This document shows positions 1-8,375 of a stretch of 46,294 nucleotides of DNA, piece by piece. The position numbers and the translations under genes are program-made. The stretch lies in the NCBI GenBank assembly GCA_944380935.1, contig CALWJF010000065.1:1-46294 (forward strand), in the 5' to 3' direction. The notes under the pieces are model-generated. The model searched no databases, was not told where the DNA came from, and saw only the letters and a list, made by a program, of their open reading frames with translations. Each line of letters starts with the position of its first letter. Position 1 is the first letter of the stretch. This stretch comes from an uncultured Clostridia bacterium (GTDB lineage: Bacteria; Bacillota; Clostridia; Oscillospirales; QAMX01).

Positions 1-157
1 CCGGCGCTTCCGCTTTCCGGCAATACAACTCTGCGGATTGATACTCTTTAAACGACAGCTCTGCAAACCCCCAGATATCGTCGCTGACACCGGTAAACAA
101 ACCGGCATTTTCTTCGATATACTGAATCGCGCCTTCTTTATTTGCATTCATACTCAT
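1..157 (-). CDS. M20-family amidohydrolase, N-terminal part (AbgB-like), runs off the window
   Basis: Only the first 52 or so codons are inside the window. The N-terminus contains [20 protein letters not shown] and a [14 protein letters not shown] pattern, which resembles the start of p-aminobenzoyl-glutamate/aminoacyl-glutamate hydrolase subunit B (M20 metallopeptidase superfamily). The ATG at 157 follows an AAGGTG ribosome site and overlaps the TGA of the upstream ATPase gene (ATGA), so the two are translationally coupled in one operon with the amino-acid importer. Inference: the importer may bring in an acylated or peptidic amino acid that this enzyme hydrolyses. The catalytic metal ligands lie outside the window, so the subfamily is tentative. 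Confidence 0.72.
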   Translation of the reverse strand, partial: MSMNANKEGAIQYIEENAGLFTGVSDDIWGFAELSFKEYQSAELYCRKAEAP

Positions 158-879
158 AATAACACCTTACTTAAAAAGTCTTTCGTCCGCGGGTTTTGCG
201 GATGGTTAAAAATTTCCTGCGGGGTTCCGGATTCCGCAATCACCCCTTCATCCATAAAAAGAATCCGGTCCGACACTTCACGGGCAAATCCCATTTCATG
301 TGTAACAATCACGGTGGTCATTCCTTCGCGCACCAGATCCTTAATTACCATAAGCACTTCACCAACCATTTCCGGGTCCAGTGCGCTGGTCGGCTCATCA
401 AACAGCATTACATCCGGTTCCATCGCCAATGCACGTACAATGGCAAGCCGCTGCTTTTGTCCGCCGGACAAGCGGCTTGGATGCTCGTCAATTTTTTCCA
501 GCAGCCCAACGCGCGCAAGCAGTGCCTTTGCCATTTCATCGGCTTCTTCCTTCGTCTTTTTCTTTAACAATACCGGCGCAAGGGTGATATTTTCCTTTAC
601 AGACAGATGCGGAAAGACGTTAAAGTGCTGAAATACCATTCCCATTTTCTGCCGGTGCAGATTAATATCCACTTTTTTGGCCGTGATATCGACACCTTCA
701 AAAATTATCTGCCCTTTTTCCGGGATTTCCAGCATATTCAGGCAGCGCAGGAAAGTGCTCTTCCCGCCTCCGGACGGCCCGATAATGGATACGACTTCCC
801 GGGGCTTAATATGTTCGTTAACGCCCTTCAAAACATGAAGCTGTCCAAAACTTTTATGTAAATCCACAACCTTAATCAC
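154..879 (-). CDS. Polar amino-acid ABC transporter ATP-binding protein (GlnQ/HisP type)
   Basis: This 241-residue protein is the usual length of the PAAT family ATPase. Walker A is GPSGGGKST near residue 35, the Q-loop lies in [14 protein letters not shown], the signature is LSGGQKQR, Walker B is [13 protein letters not shown], and the H-loop is [11 protein letters not shown]. It should energise import through the permease just upstream (the genes overlap by 8 bases, 872-879). It ends in TGA overlapping the start of the amidohydrolase. The substrate cannot be read from the ATPase; the nearest relatives carry glutamine, cystine or other polar amino acids. Confidence 0.93.
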   Translation of the reverse strand: MIKVVDLHKSFGQLHVLKGVNEHIKPREVVSIIGPSGGGKSTFLRCLNMLEIPEKGQIIFEGVDITAKKVDINLHRQKMGMVFQHFNVFPHLSVKENITLAPVLLKKKTKEEADEMAKALLARVGLLEKIDEHPSRLSGGQKQRLAIVRALAMEPDVMLFDEPTSALDPEMVGEVLMVIKDLVREGMTTVIVTHEMGFAREVSDRILFMDEGVIAESGTPQEIFNHPQNPRTKDFLSKVLL

Positions 880-1555
880 TGCTTTTCAATCTCCTTTCAT
901 AAACGCCGATAATCTTCGAAAGCGTAAACGTGAGTACAAAATAGATCACGCCGACAATAAACAGGCATTCAAAGGACAAATATGTGATCCCTCTGACTTT
1001 CAAATAGGAAGTCATCAGGTCGCCGATAAAGAATGTGGATGCAAGAGACGTCTCTTTGATAATCATAACAAATTCATTGCCCAACGCCGGGAGAATATTT
1101 TTAATGGCCTGCGGCAAGACAATTTTCAGCATGGTCTGCCGGGCGTTCAAACCCAGGCTGCGCGCCGCTTCCGACTGGCCGCGATCCACCGCCTGAATTC
1201 CGGAACGGATAACCTCGGATACATAGGCCGACGAGTTAATAACCAACGCCACAGAAATCGACGTAAAGTCGCTCATTTCCAAAAACGGCAGCAGTTCAGG
1301 AAAAACAAAATAACCGAAATATAACTGCAAAAGGATCGGCGTACCGCGGATCACCTCGACAAAAGCCGTAATAATCCACACCAGCGGCTTAAACCGCGAA
1401 CGTTTCCCCAACGCAAGCAGGGAGCCTAAAATTGCGCCGAAAAAGACGGTTATAACCGACAGGATCAGCGTATAGCTGACGCCTTCTATCAGAAAAACCT
1501 GCCAGTATTCAGACATGATTTTTACAATATTATGACAAATTGTACCGATATCCAC
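872..1555 (-). CDS. Polar amino-acid ABC transporter permease (HisM/GlnP type)
   Basis: Membrane subunit of the importer. I place the start at a GTG at 1555 because GGAGGG sits 7 bases upstream; a longer frame to 1603 has no ribosome site. The 227-residue product has several hydrophobic segments and the EAA loop typical of this family ([20 protein letters not shown] followed by [16 protein letters not shown]), which docks on the ATPase. It overlaps the ATPase gene by 8 bases and follows the binding-protein gene after 96 bases that hold a strong hairpin. Substrate unknown; amino acids by family. Confidence 0.92.
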   Translation of the reverse strand: MDIGTICHNIVKIMSEYWQVFLIEGVSYTLILSVITVFFGAILGSLLALGKRSRFKPLVWIITAFVEVIRGTPILLQLYFGYFVFPELLPFLEMSDFTSISVALVINSSAYVSEVIRSGIQAVDRGQSEAARSLGLNARQTMLKIVLPQAIKNILPALGNEFVMIIKETSLASTFFIGDLMTSYLKVRGITYLSFECLFIVGVIYFVLTFTLSKIIGVYERRLKSSD

Positions 1556-1599
1556 AATATTCCCTCCGTAGCTGACGTTTCCCTTTAACCGACGGGAAA

Positions 1600-1632
1600 G
1601 CACGACCAGCGAAAAAACTGCGCTGGCCGTGC
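1600..1632 (-). other. Intercistronic RNA hairpin between binding protein and permease
   Basis: On the minus strand a 12-bp stem (GCACGGCCAGCG pairing with CGCTGGTCGTGC, one G-U pair) closes an 8- to 9-base loop. No T-run follows, so it is not a normal intrinsic terminator. Hairpins here often protect the 3' end of the binding-protein message so that this subunit is made in excess; that role is inferred. Confidence 0.55.
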
Positions 1633-1651
1633 TGCGATATTGATTTGTATT

Positions 1652-2611
1652 TTATTCGTTTTCAGCGTCTTCGCCGCCGTCTTCTTGGGTGCCTTCCGTG
1701 TCCGCTTCGCCGCCTTCAGCATCCCCTTCGGTGCCTTCCGCGTCTTCTTCGCCGCCGTCTTCCTTAATATTACCGTCATCGTCGTATTCGATTTCTGCAG
1801 CAGTATCAATACCGGCAAGCGCTTTGGCTTCTGCATACCATTCGCCATACAAGCCGGCTTCATATGCTTTGGCTAAAATAGCGTTGACCTGCTCAAGAAG
1901 CTCGGTATCCTGCTTGTTCATCAAAATGACATTGTTCTGCTGATCCTCGGTTACCTCAAACAGGAAGCCGGACATCGCAACGTCCGGGTTATTGGCAATA
2001 ATTGCTTCCGCATTGCCCACTGCAACGGCAACAGCGTCAACCTTATCGGTTTTCAATGCCATAACCGCATCGTCAACCGTCTTATACGTCTTAATGGTCA
2101 CGGAATCCGGCAGCTGGGCAGTACACAGATCCATCTGCAGGGAAGCGTCCTGTGCAGCAACGGTCAGATTCGCAAAATCTTCGGCAGCAGAGTAGGTCCC
2201 TGCTTCATCCGCCATTACGATAATGGTCTGTTCCGTTTCATTATCCCCGGCATAGTAGAAATCGGAAAGCAGATAGTTTTCTTCCCGGTCATCCGTCTTG
2301 GAAAAGCCGGAAATCGACATATCCACGTTTCCAAGCTGCACCGCCGTCTGGCACGCTTCAAAGCTCATCGCCTTGATTTCCAAATCCATGCCCATTTCCT
2401 GTGCGATATATTTGGCAAGCATAACGTCAAAACCAACATACTGATCCTGTCCGGATTTGGATACGTCTACAAACTCCATCGGCGCAAAGTCCGGAGAAAG
2501 CGCAACCGTCAGGACCTCCTTCTCCTCCCCTTCCTGCGGCGGATTGGAACAGCCTGCAAGCATCGCCGCCATCATCAAAACTGCAAGTACAAGCGCCAAT
2601 AATTTTTTCAT
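1652..2611 (-). CDS. Amino-acid ABC transporter substrate-binding lipoprotein with acidic tail
   Basis: Solute-binding protein family 3. The start at 2611 (MKKLLALVLAV) has AAGGA 7-8 bases upstream. A signal peptide ends in the lipobox LAGC, so it should be lipid-anchored at the outer face of the membrane. The fold signatures include LTVALSPDFAPMEFVD, YVGFDVMLAKYIA, and VDMSISGFSKTDDREE. It delivers substrate to the permease and ATPase encoded next. Odd feature: after residue ~275 the chain becomes a Glu/Asp/Gly-rich, repetitive tail (EGTEGDAEGGEADTEG) of about 45 residues that is not part of the fold. It is the first gene of the operon and has its own near-consensus promoter. Confidence 0.93.
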   Translation of the reverse strand: MKKLLALVLAVLMMAAMLAGCSNPPQEGEEKEVLTVALSPDFAPMEFVDVSKSGQDQYVGFDVMLAKYIAQEMGMDLEIKAMSFEACQTAVQLGNVDMSISGFSKTDDREENYLLSDFYYAGDNETEQTIIVMADEAGTYSAAEDFANLTVAAQDASLQMDLCTAQLPDSVTIKTYKTVDDAVMALKTDKVDAVAVAVGNAEAIIANNPDVAMSGFLFEVTEDQQNNVILMNKQDTELLEQVNAILAKAYEAGLYGEWYAEAKALAGIDTAAEIEYDDDGNIKEDGGEEDAEGTEGDAEGGEADTEGTQEDGGEDAENE

Positions 2612-2680
2612 TTTTCTATCCTTCTTTCTAATTCTTCCAGCGGCAGCACCTGCCGTCATGGGTTTTTAAACGATGTGGCT

Positions 2681-2709
2681 ATTATACACGTCTATCCTTT
2701 CTTTGTCAA
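2681..2709 (-). promoter_or_regulatory. Sigma-A-type promoter of the amino-acid importer operon
   Basis: On the minus strand TTGACA (2704-2709), a 17-base spacer and TATAAT (2681-2686) form a perfect consensus promoter. The leader to the ATG at 2611 contains a short hairpin (CGGCAG, loop, CTGCCG; 2641-2655). In the stretch 2710-2890 I see nothing else. Confidence 0.85.
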
Positions 2710-2890
2710 CGGATAATTATATCTAAATACGAATAAAAATTTGTGCTCATCTTTTATCAATTCGCAAAACTTGAAAACAACTTCCCATTTATAGATGAAA
2801 AGAGTCGAGATTCTTCGGATTTTATATTAACTTGTAGGTATATTTATTCATTCGTTCTGTACGCACCCGTAAGCGTTCCCCAGACTCCCG

Positions 2891-2926
2891 ATAAAAAGAA
2901 ATCCCGGGGCACATCCGCTCCGGGAT
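2891..2926 (-). terminator. Intrinsic terminator of acpP
   Basis: ATCCCGG (2901-2907) pairs with CCGGGAT (2920-2926); on the minus strand the stem is followed by TTTCTTTTTAT. It lies about 65 bases beyond the acpP stop. Confidence 0.8.
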
Positions 2927-2991
2927 AAATCCTTTATTCTTTTACAAAGAGAACCGGTCTACGCCTTCGGTAGAAAAGTACCAGTTACCCC

Positions 2992-3219
2992 TCAGATGTG
3001 TGCTTCGATATAGGACACAATATCGCCGACTGCACGCAATTCCTGCGCTTCTTCGTCGCTGACCGTCACGCCAAATTCATCCTCAATACACAGAAGTAAA
3101 GTCACGACATCCAGCGAATCCGCACCAAGATCATTAATGATATCCGTCGATTCCGTTATATCATTGACATCTGCGCCAAGCTGCTCGGCAAGAATAGACG
3201 CTACTTTTTCAAAAATCAT
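2992..3219 (-). CDS. acpP: Acyl carrier protein
   Basis: This 75-residue acidic protein has the usual ACP length. The phosphopantetheine site is LGADSLDVV, with Ser35 as the attachment residue. It carries growing acyl chains in fatty-acid synthesis in the cytoplasm. The ATG at 3219 follows an AGGGGGA ribosome site. It stands alone, with its own promoter and terminator, divergent from lexA, rather than inside a fab cluster. Other ACP paralogues may exist elsewhere in the genome, so a role in a secondary pathway cannot be excluded. Confidence 0.93.
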   Translation of the reverse strand: MIFEKVASILAEQLGADVNDITESTDIINDLGADSLDVVTLLLCIEDEFGVTVSDEEAQELRAVGDIVSYIEAHI

Positions 3220-3240
3220 TGAAAGGTCCCCCTAGCATTT

Positions 3241-3292
3241 CTATCTGTTGATTGGATAGCAATATCATAATACAACAAATATAGAGTGTCAA
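3241..3292 (-). promoter_or_regulatory. acpP promoter with an inverted repeat at the transcription start
   Basis: On the minus strand TTGACA (3287-3292), a 17-base spacer and TATGAT (3264-3269) form the promoter. Just downstream CTATC (3241-3245) and GATAG (3255-3259) form an inverted repeat with a 9-base spacer, positioned at about the transcription start. It could be an operator for a repressor or a 5' RNA hairpin; undecided. Confidence 0.75.
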
Positions 3293-3345
3293 CTATTATT
3301 CATTATAAAATTTCGGAAAATGCAGTTTTTTTGTTTTAAAAGCTT

Positions 3346-3384
3346 GAACATTTGTTTGCTTTTTTGGAGTGCTTATGCTATACT
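3346..3384 (+). promoter_or_regulatory. lexA promoter overlapped by a LexA (SOS) box
   Basis: TTGCTT (3356-3361), a 17-base spacer and TATACT (3379-3384) with an extended TG (3376-3377) form the promoter. GAACATTTGTTT (3346-3357) fits the Firmicutes SOS box (CGAAC-N4-GTTYG type) and overlaps the -35 element, as expected for LexA autorepression. Confidence 0.8.
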
Positions 3385-3409
3385 GTAATTAAAGGAGGGA
3401 CAGCAGGCC

Positions 3410-4036
3410 ATGAAACAAAATAAAATTTCTGAAAAGCAATATGAAATTCTTTCTTTTATACAAAAAACAACCCGGGAAAAGGGCTTTCCGCCATCTGTGC
3501 GAGAAATTGCGGAGGCTGTCGGTCTTCGCTCCCCTTCTACCGTACATGCCCATTTAAAAGTCCTCGACCGCGAAGGGTATATCAAACGTGACGGACATAA
3601 AATGCGCGCCATCCGTACCGCCGATCCCGTTGACGCTGATCCGTCTTTTGACGAGGACAATCTCATGCGCGTCCCGCTCATCGGCCGCGTTACGGCGGGC
3701 CTCCCCATTCTGGCCGTTGAAGATATCGAAGGCTATGTTTCCTTTGACGCCTCGCACAGTTCCGGCGAGCATTTCGCGCTGCATGTACAGGGTGATTCCA
3801 TGATTAACGCCGGGATTTTTGACGGTGACATCATCATCGTGCGCCGGCAGCCAACCGCGCAGCAGCGCGACATTGTCGTCGCACTTTTGGGCGAGGAGGC
3901 CACCGTCAAACGCTTCATGATGCGCGGCGGGCATCCCTGGCTGATGCCGGAAAACCCCGACTATGACCCAATCGATGCCGAAGGTGCGGAGATTTTAGGG
4001 AAAGTGGTCTTTTTGATGCGCAGTTACAGCGAATAA
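3410..4036 (+). CDS. lexA: LexA repressor, SOS regulator
   Basis: This 208-residue protein has the full LexA layout. The N-terminal winged helix-turn-helix (residues 1-70) contains PPSVREIAEAVGLRSPSTVH. The self-cleavage site is Ala96-Gly97 in RVTAGLPI. The catalytic serine is Ser130 (QGDSM) and the catalytic lysine Lys167 (ATVKRF). RecA filaments trigger self-cleavage and derepress DNA-repair genes. The ATG follows GGAGG 11 bases upstream. The SOS box over its own -35 indicates autoregulation. It is monocistronic and ends at a strong hairpin. Confidence 0.97.
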   Translation: MKQNKISEKQYEILSFIQKTTREKGFPPSVREIAEAVGLRSPSTVHAHLKVLDREGYIKRDGHKMRAIRTADPVDADPSFDEDNLMRVPLIGRVTAGLPILAVEDIEGYVSFDASHSSGEHFALHVQGDSMINAGIFDGDIIIVRRQPTAQQRDIVVALLGEEATVKRFMMRGGHPWLMPENPDYDPIDAEGAEILGKVVFLMRSYSE

Positions 4037-4056
4037 ACAAAAACCATTCATATATA

Positions 4057-4103
4057 CCAGGCGCCCTGTGGACAGCTTCACAGAGCGCCTGGTTCTTATT
4101 CTT
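4057..4103. terminator. lexA terminator, shared with the convergent gene
   Basis: CCAGGCGC (4057-4064) pairs with GCGCCTGG (4085-4092), with an inner CTGTG/CACAG stem. On the plus strand TTCTTATTCTTTT follows. The minus side has a weaker T-run, so it may also serve the gene that ends at 4119. Confidence 0.8.
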
Positions 4104-4118
4104 TTGCAATCTTCTGCT

Positions 4119-4460
4119 TTACAGCACGCCAGTTTGATTCAAAATCCACAGCGCGGCAACCGAAAGCGCGATGGGAATCCACACCGCAGACAGACACATA
4201 AGCCAACCCGGAACCTGCTTCGGATAAAGACGCCTTTTATGGATCCATACCCCAAGCGCGCACTCGCTGCAGACAAAGATAATCAGCCCCATATAGCTTA
4301 AAAAGGGCAGCGCCCGATGATAAGGAGGCAGAGGGAAGCGGTCCAGTAAAGCCATTGAAGTACGGACCGCAACAAGGCTCAGGCAGCTTGCCGGCAGCAA
4401 CGCCGCGGCGGCAAGAATATCGATACGTCTTTTTCCGCATTTCTTATCCTTCTTGCACAT
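4119..4460 (-). CDS. Small membrane protein of unknown function
   Basis: I do not recognise a family. The product from ATG 4460 is 113 residues: a basic start (MCKKDKKCGKRR), then about three hydrophobic segments (ILAAAALLPASCLSLVAV; FLSYMGLIIFVCSECALGVW; MCLSAVWIPIALSVAALWIL) with a short basic loop HKRRLYPK. It is probably an integral membrane protein. No good ribosome site precedes 4460; a TTG at 4505 with GGAAAG 8-9 bases upstream is an alternative start, which would overlap the decayed frame that ends at 4478. Translational coupling to that frame is possible. Confidence 0.5.
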   Translation of the reverse strand: MCKKDKKCGKRRIDILAAAALLPASCLSLVAVRTSMALLDRFPLPPYHRALPFLSYMGLIIFVCSECALGVWIHKRRLYPKQVPGWLMCLSAVWIPIALSVAALWILNQTGVL

Positions 4461-4477
4461 TTTTATCAAAGATCGTA

Positions 4478-4825
4478 TCAATACCCGTACATATCCAAAT
4501 ACCAATCACCATACTTTCCGGGATATGGATTGGAAAACCTATCATTGTGGGGAGAATATCTTGTGTAAGTCTTATGTAGCACGCCATCTACAAAACTATA
4601 ATCAATCCTCATGAAATGATCATCACGCATCGTTTCAAAACAGTCGTACATTGCGCCTCGATCTATCCTGGATAATATTCCCCAATCAATTTCAATAGCG
4701 GCGACTACCGCAGCTACCGAAATCGCAAAAGGCGCACGCCCTAAGTCTAAAATGCGATCAATCGCCGCTGCAATGGCAGTTGCTGTTGCGGATGCGGCAA
4801 GATTCTCCAGCTCTGCAAAAGCATC
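4478..4825 (-). pseudogene. Remnant of a small Ala-rich protein, start lost
   Basis: An open frame of 115 codons ends in TGA at 4478-4480. It begins just after a TAG at 4826-4828 and has no ATG with a ribosome site until residue ~58. The translation has an Ala-rich helix (LAASATATAIAAAIDRIL), a hydrophobic stretch (APFAISVAAVVAAIEI) and a Tyr/Asp-rich end (YSPHNDRF, PGKYGDWYLDMYGY). The composition looks like real protein, so I read it as a 5'-truncated gene. I do not recognise the family. From 4826 to 4950 nothing else is visible. Confidence 0.4.
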
Positions 4826-4954
4826 CTATCCAATTTATTCCTTCTGTATTGAAATGTTTTTGTTTAAAATAACCTTTCAATATGAAATTTGTCAAGAGAA
4901 ACATATGATTATTATTTAATCAGATGATTTTGCTTTTTATTCAAAAATCCTGCA

Positions 4955-5011
4955 TAAAAAATCCCCCTGCCTATGTCCGCCGGGATTTTCGGGAACACAG
5001 GCAGGGGGGGA
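4955..5011 (-). terminator. Intrinsic terminator of ileS
   Basis: On the minus strand a long stem with CCCCTGCCTGTGT on one side and ACATAGGCAGGGG on the other is followed by ATTTTTT. It begins next to the ileS stop codon. Confidence 0.85.
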
Positions 5012-5013
5012 TT

Positions 5014-8000
5014 TTACTTCGCGATCTTCAGCGTTACGGTATCTTCGCCGATTTCAACGGCCTTCTCCATCACGTACGCATCCGCTTCGCCCAGCGTAGC
5101 CAGCGCTTCGCGCTCGATATCCGCGCGATAGGCATCGACAACTTTGGCGATCTCCGCGGAATCCGTCACGACGGCGAGGCGCACGCGGTCGTCCACGCGG
5201 AAACCGGCCTCGCGGCGCAGCACCTGGCAGTTGCGCAGCAGGTCGCGGTAAAACCCTTCGGCGCGCAGCGCATCGGTAATCGTCACATCCATGGCGACAA
5301 GTTCTTCGATCTTATCGGTTGTATGCGCGGCGATGTGCGGCTTGGTTTTGGACAGAAGGTTGAACTGATCCGCTGCAATCGGCGCATCGTAGCCGGGCAG
5401 CGTCACCGCCTCGCCCGCCTTGCATTGTGCAGTAGCAGCAGCCATCTCTTCTTCTGTAAGGCCGTCGAGCAGGCCCTTGACCTTCTGCAGATCGCCTTTG
5501 AGCGTCCGGCCCGCAACTTTGAAGTTCAGCTGCAAGTAATGATCCTCCAGCAGGGAAGTATCTTCGACAAAGACAATGTCCTTGACATTCAGTTCCTCGC
5601 GGATTACTGCCAGATAGGGGGCAAGCTCCGCTTCACGGGACTGATGCAGATACAGCGTCGACAGCGGCTGACGCACCTTGATCTGCCGTTCGTTTCGCAG
5701 CTTCAGCGCAGTTGCGATCACCTCGCGCGCTTCGGCGGTCGCATCGAGCAGCGCCTGATCGATTTCCCCGGCTTTCGGGAAACCGGCCAGATGTACGCTT
5801 TCCGCAGCATCCGGCTGATACTTGCGCACCATATTCTGCCAGATATATTCCGTCATAAACGGGATAATCGGCGCCATCACGCCGCAAATACGGCGGATCG
5901 CATAAAACAGCGCCGTATAGGCTTCCTGTTTGTCGGCATCCTCGCCTTCTTTCCAGAAGCGGCGGCGGCCGGTACGGACATACCAGTTCGAGACATCATC
6001 TACGCATTGTTCAAATGCACGTACGACATCCGAGGTGTTGAAGTTCTCATAGGTGCGTGTTGCGGATTCCACAAACGCCGCGATCCGTGAAGCGAGCCAA
6101 CGGTCGGAGAGATTTTTATATACAGGCTCTGCGCCGATGGTCGGTTTATCAATCTCCGCGTAAGTTTCAAAGAAAGTATAAATATTCCAAAGGCCCAGCA
6201 TCTTGCGGCGGGCCTCGTCGCCCAGATTATAACCGAAGCGCACGTCAGAAGCGACGTTGGCGCCCGCGTAGAGGTAACGGATCGCGTCGGCGCCGATGCG
6301 TTCGGCCGCTTCGTCAAAGCGGATCATGAAACCGGTCTTGGAGAATCGGGAACCGTCTTCCGATACGACGGAATTATACGCCAGCACACGCTTATACGGC
6401 GCGCGGCCGGTCAGCGTGACGGACATAAACAGAATCGAATAGAACCACAGGCGCACCTGCTCGCGCATTTCGGTGACCCAGTCTGCCGGGAACTGCGTTT
6501 CCCAATACGCACGATCCGTAAAATAACCGAGCGTGGAAAACGGCGTAATACCTGCGTCGAGCCATACGTCTCCCACGGACGGGATTCGGTGCACCTGCGC
6601 GCCGCAGTAGGGGCAGCGGATCGTAACTTCGTCGATCCAGGGGCGGTGCAATTCCGGTAATGCGTCCACCTTTGCCGGGTCCTCCGCAAGCTCGCGCAGC
6701 TGCGCACGCGACCCCACAACGGTCACCTTTCCGCAGTCCGGGCAGACATAGAACGGCAGCGGCAGACCGTAATAGCGTTTCCGTGAAATATTCCAGTCGC
6801 CCATGTTATTGAGCCAGTCCATCATGCGCTTGCCAATATAGGGCGGGTCCCAGATCACGCCCTCGGCGGCTTGAATCAGCTGCGGGCGGATTTCTTCTGT
6901 TTTAATATACCACTCCTCAACCAGTCGGAAGAGCACCTGGCTCTTGCAGCGCCAGCAGACGGGATACATATGGGTAAACTCCATCGTCTTATACAGCTTG
7001 CCCAGTTCTTTAAGTTTCGCAAAAATCGGCTGCGCCGCTTCTGCTGCGGTCAGGCCGGAAAGGAAATCATAATTGTCGTAAATTTTTCCGGATTCGTCAA
7101 TCGGGCAGATCTCAGCAAGGCCCAACGAACGGCCCAGTTCAAAGTCCTCTGCACCGCAGCCCGGCGCAATGTGTACAACACCGGAGCCTTCGTCTGCCGC
7201 AACGTCTTCCCACGGTACAACTTTATGCTCCACGCCCTGCTGCACAGGCAGCATCGGGAAAATCGATTCATAGGTCAGCCCAACCAACGCCTCGCCCTTG
7301 AACGTTTCCAGCACGGTTTTGGCGCCGTCTATATATCCGAGCGAGCTTTTCGCCAGAACCAGCGGGCGCGGCGAATCATCCGTCAGGATTTTGACATAGG
7401 TCAGCTCCGGATTCACCGCCAGCGCTACATTTGCCGAAAGCGTCCACGGCGTTGTCGTCCATACCAGCAAGTCGAAGTCGCGCTGTGCCATCGGGACACG
7501 CACAAAAACAGAAGTATGCGTCACTTCTTTATGCGAACCGGTCATTTCATGCTCGGACAGCGACGTCCCGCAGCGCGGGCACCACGGCATCGGACGGTTT
7601 TCCGTCGTAATCCAGCCGCGGTCATTGCACACTTTCAAAAAGTGCCAGATTCCTTCAATATTCTCGTCGGTATTGGTATAATAGGAATTGTCCCAGTCCA
7701 TCCATTGCCCCAGCCGTTTGGACTGTTCCGTAATAATCCCGGAAAATTTCTTTACGCGATCTACACACTTGCGCGTAAATTTATCCATACCATAGGCTTC
7801 AATGTCGCGTTTACCGGAAAAGCCCAGTTCCTTTTCCACCTCGACTTCCACCCAAAGCCCCTGGCCGTCAAATCCATTGCGGTAATGGCAAGCGTGCCCC
7901 GTCATACCCTGATAGCGCAGGATAATATCTTTGATACTGCGGCCCCAGGCATGGTGTACGCCCATTGGGTTATTGGCCGTAATCGGCCCGTCAAGGAACC

Positions 8001-8109
8001 GGAACACCGGCCCGTTTTCGTTTTTCTTCATGAGCTTTTTCTGAAACCCTTCCCGCTCCCACAGGTCCAGAATCTCATGTTCCATTTGAATAAAATCAGG
8101 CTTTACCAT
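5014..8109 (-). CDS. ileS: Isoleucyl-tRNA synthetase, type 2, with swapped GXHH signature
   Basis: Class I synthetase of 1031 residues that charges tRNA-Ile. The start at 8109 (MVKPDFIQ) has GGGAGG 7-8 bases upstream. The first class signature reads PMGVHHAWGR: where HXGH is normal, the order is GXHH. The second signature (KMSKS) is RFSKT in EDGSRFSKTGF. The CP1 editing domain carries LLVWTTTPWTLSANVAL and GSGVVHIAPGCGAEDF. The long eukaryote-like C-terminus and length place it in the IleRS2 class, which is known for mupirocin resistance. Pairs of CXXC (CPRCG, CWRC, CPDCG, CPYCG) lie in the insertion domains. Expression should be controlled by the T-box leader upstream. Confidence 0.96.
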   Translation of the reverse strand: MVKPDFIQMEHEILDLWEREGFQKKLMKKNENGPVFRFLDGPITANNPMGVHHAWGRSIKDIILRYQGMTGHACHYRNGFDGQGLWVEVEVEKELGFSGKRDIEAYGMDKFTRKCVDRVKKFSGIITEQSKRLGQWMDWDNSYYTNTDENIEGIWHFLKVCNDRGWITTENRPMPWCPRCGTSLSEHEMTGSHKEVTHTSVFVRVPMAQRDFDLLVWTTTPWTLSANVALAVNPELTYVKILTDDSPRPLVLAKSSLGYIDGAKTVLETFKGEALVGLTYESIFPMLPVQQGVEHKVVPWEDVAADEGSGVVHIAPGCGAEDFELGRSLGLAEICPIDESGKIYDNYDFLSGLTAAEAAQPIFAKLKELGKLYKTMEFTHMYPVCWRCKSQVLFRLVEEWYIKTEEIRPQLIQAAEGVIWDPPYIGKRMMDWLNNMGDWNISRKRYYGLPLPFYVCPDCGKVTVVGSRAQLRELAEDPAKVDALPELHRPWIDEVTIRCPYCGAQVHRIPSVGDVWLDAGITPFSTLGYFTDRAYWETQFPADWVTEMREQVRLWFYSILFMSVTLTGRAPYKRVLAYNSVVSEDGSRFSKTGFMIRFDEAAERIGADAIRYLYAGANVASDVRFGYNLGDEARRKMLGLWNIYTFFETYAEIDKPTIGAEPVYKNLSDRWLASRIAAFVESATRTYENFNTSDVVRAFEQCVDDVSNWYVRTGRRRFWKEGEDADKQEAYTALFYAIRRICGVMAPIIPFMTEYIWQNMVRKYQPDAAESVHLAGFPKAGEIDQALLDATAEAREVIATALKLRNERQIKVRQPLSTLYLHQSREAELAPYLAVIREELNVKDIVFVEDTSLLEDHYLQLNFKVAGRTLKGDLQKVKGLLDGLTEEEMAAATAQCKAGEAVTLPGYDAPIAADQFNLLSKTKPHIAAHTTDKIEELVAMDVTITDALRAEGFYRDLLRNCQVLRREAGFRVDDRVRLAVVTDSAEIAKVVDAYRADIEREALATLGEADAYVMEKAVEIGEDTVTLKIAK

Positions 8110-8134
8110 GGTAAACCTCCCGAAAAAGTTAAAT

Positions 8135-8369
8135 AAAAAACCTCGTCCCGGCAACCGGAGACGAGGCGTACTGCACTCGTTTATACCACCTTTTGCGCGC
8201 ACTGCATGCGTTCGCCCGATAACGGCGGCGGCGCCGGCGCAGCCTACTCAAACCCGTTCGGTGCGCAGCTCGGGAGCGATTTCCATACTGCCGCGCCGCC
8301 GGGCTTCCACCCGCCCCGGCTCGCTTCCGGCGTTTTTGCCGCATGGAGTTCTCCGTCATTGCCTTTAAC
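8135..8369 (-). promoter_or_regulatory. T-box leader of ileS (isoleucine specifier)
   Basis: The minus-strand leader of ~235 bases has the T-box parts in order. A stem-I apical motif (AGCGAGCCGGGG, later GAAGCCCGG) is followed by the specifier region GGAAATCGCTCC with ATC (8278-8280), an isoleucine codon. The T-box-like AAAGGTGGTATAAACGAG has TGGT, which pairs with the ACCA end expected for tRNA-Ile. The terminator stem (8141-8166) is CCTCGTC...ACGAGG with an inner CCGG/CCGG and a TTTTTT run (8135-8140). Uncharged tRNA-Ile should favour the antiterminator. The T-box bulge is a variant of the usual GGTGGNACCGCG. Confidence 0.82.
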
Positions 8370-8375
8370 AGAACA

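Noticed and set aside
1585-1863. Lys/Ala-rich frame (KKTAAKTLK-like) resembling a histone-like protein
   Set aside because: It is an alternative frame of the Glu/Asp-rich tail of the binding protein; the repeats produce it mechanically.
4924-8136. Long plus-strand open frames opposite ileS
   Set aside because: They are antisense to a fully conserved synthetase, lack ribosome sites and have compositions with no known fold.
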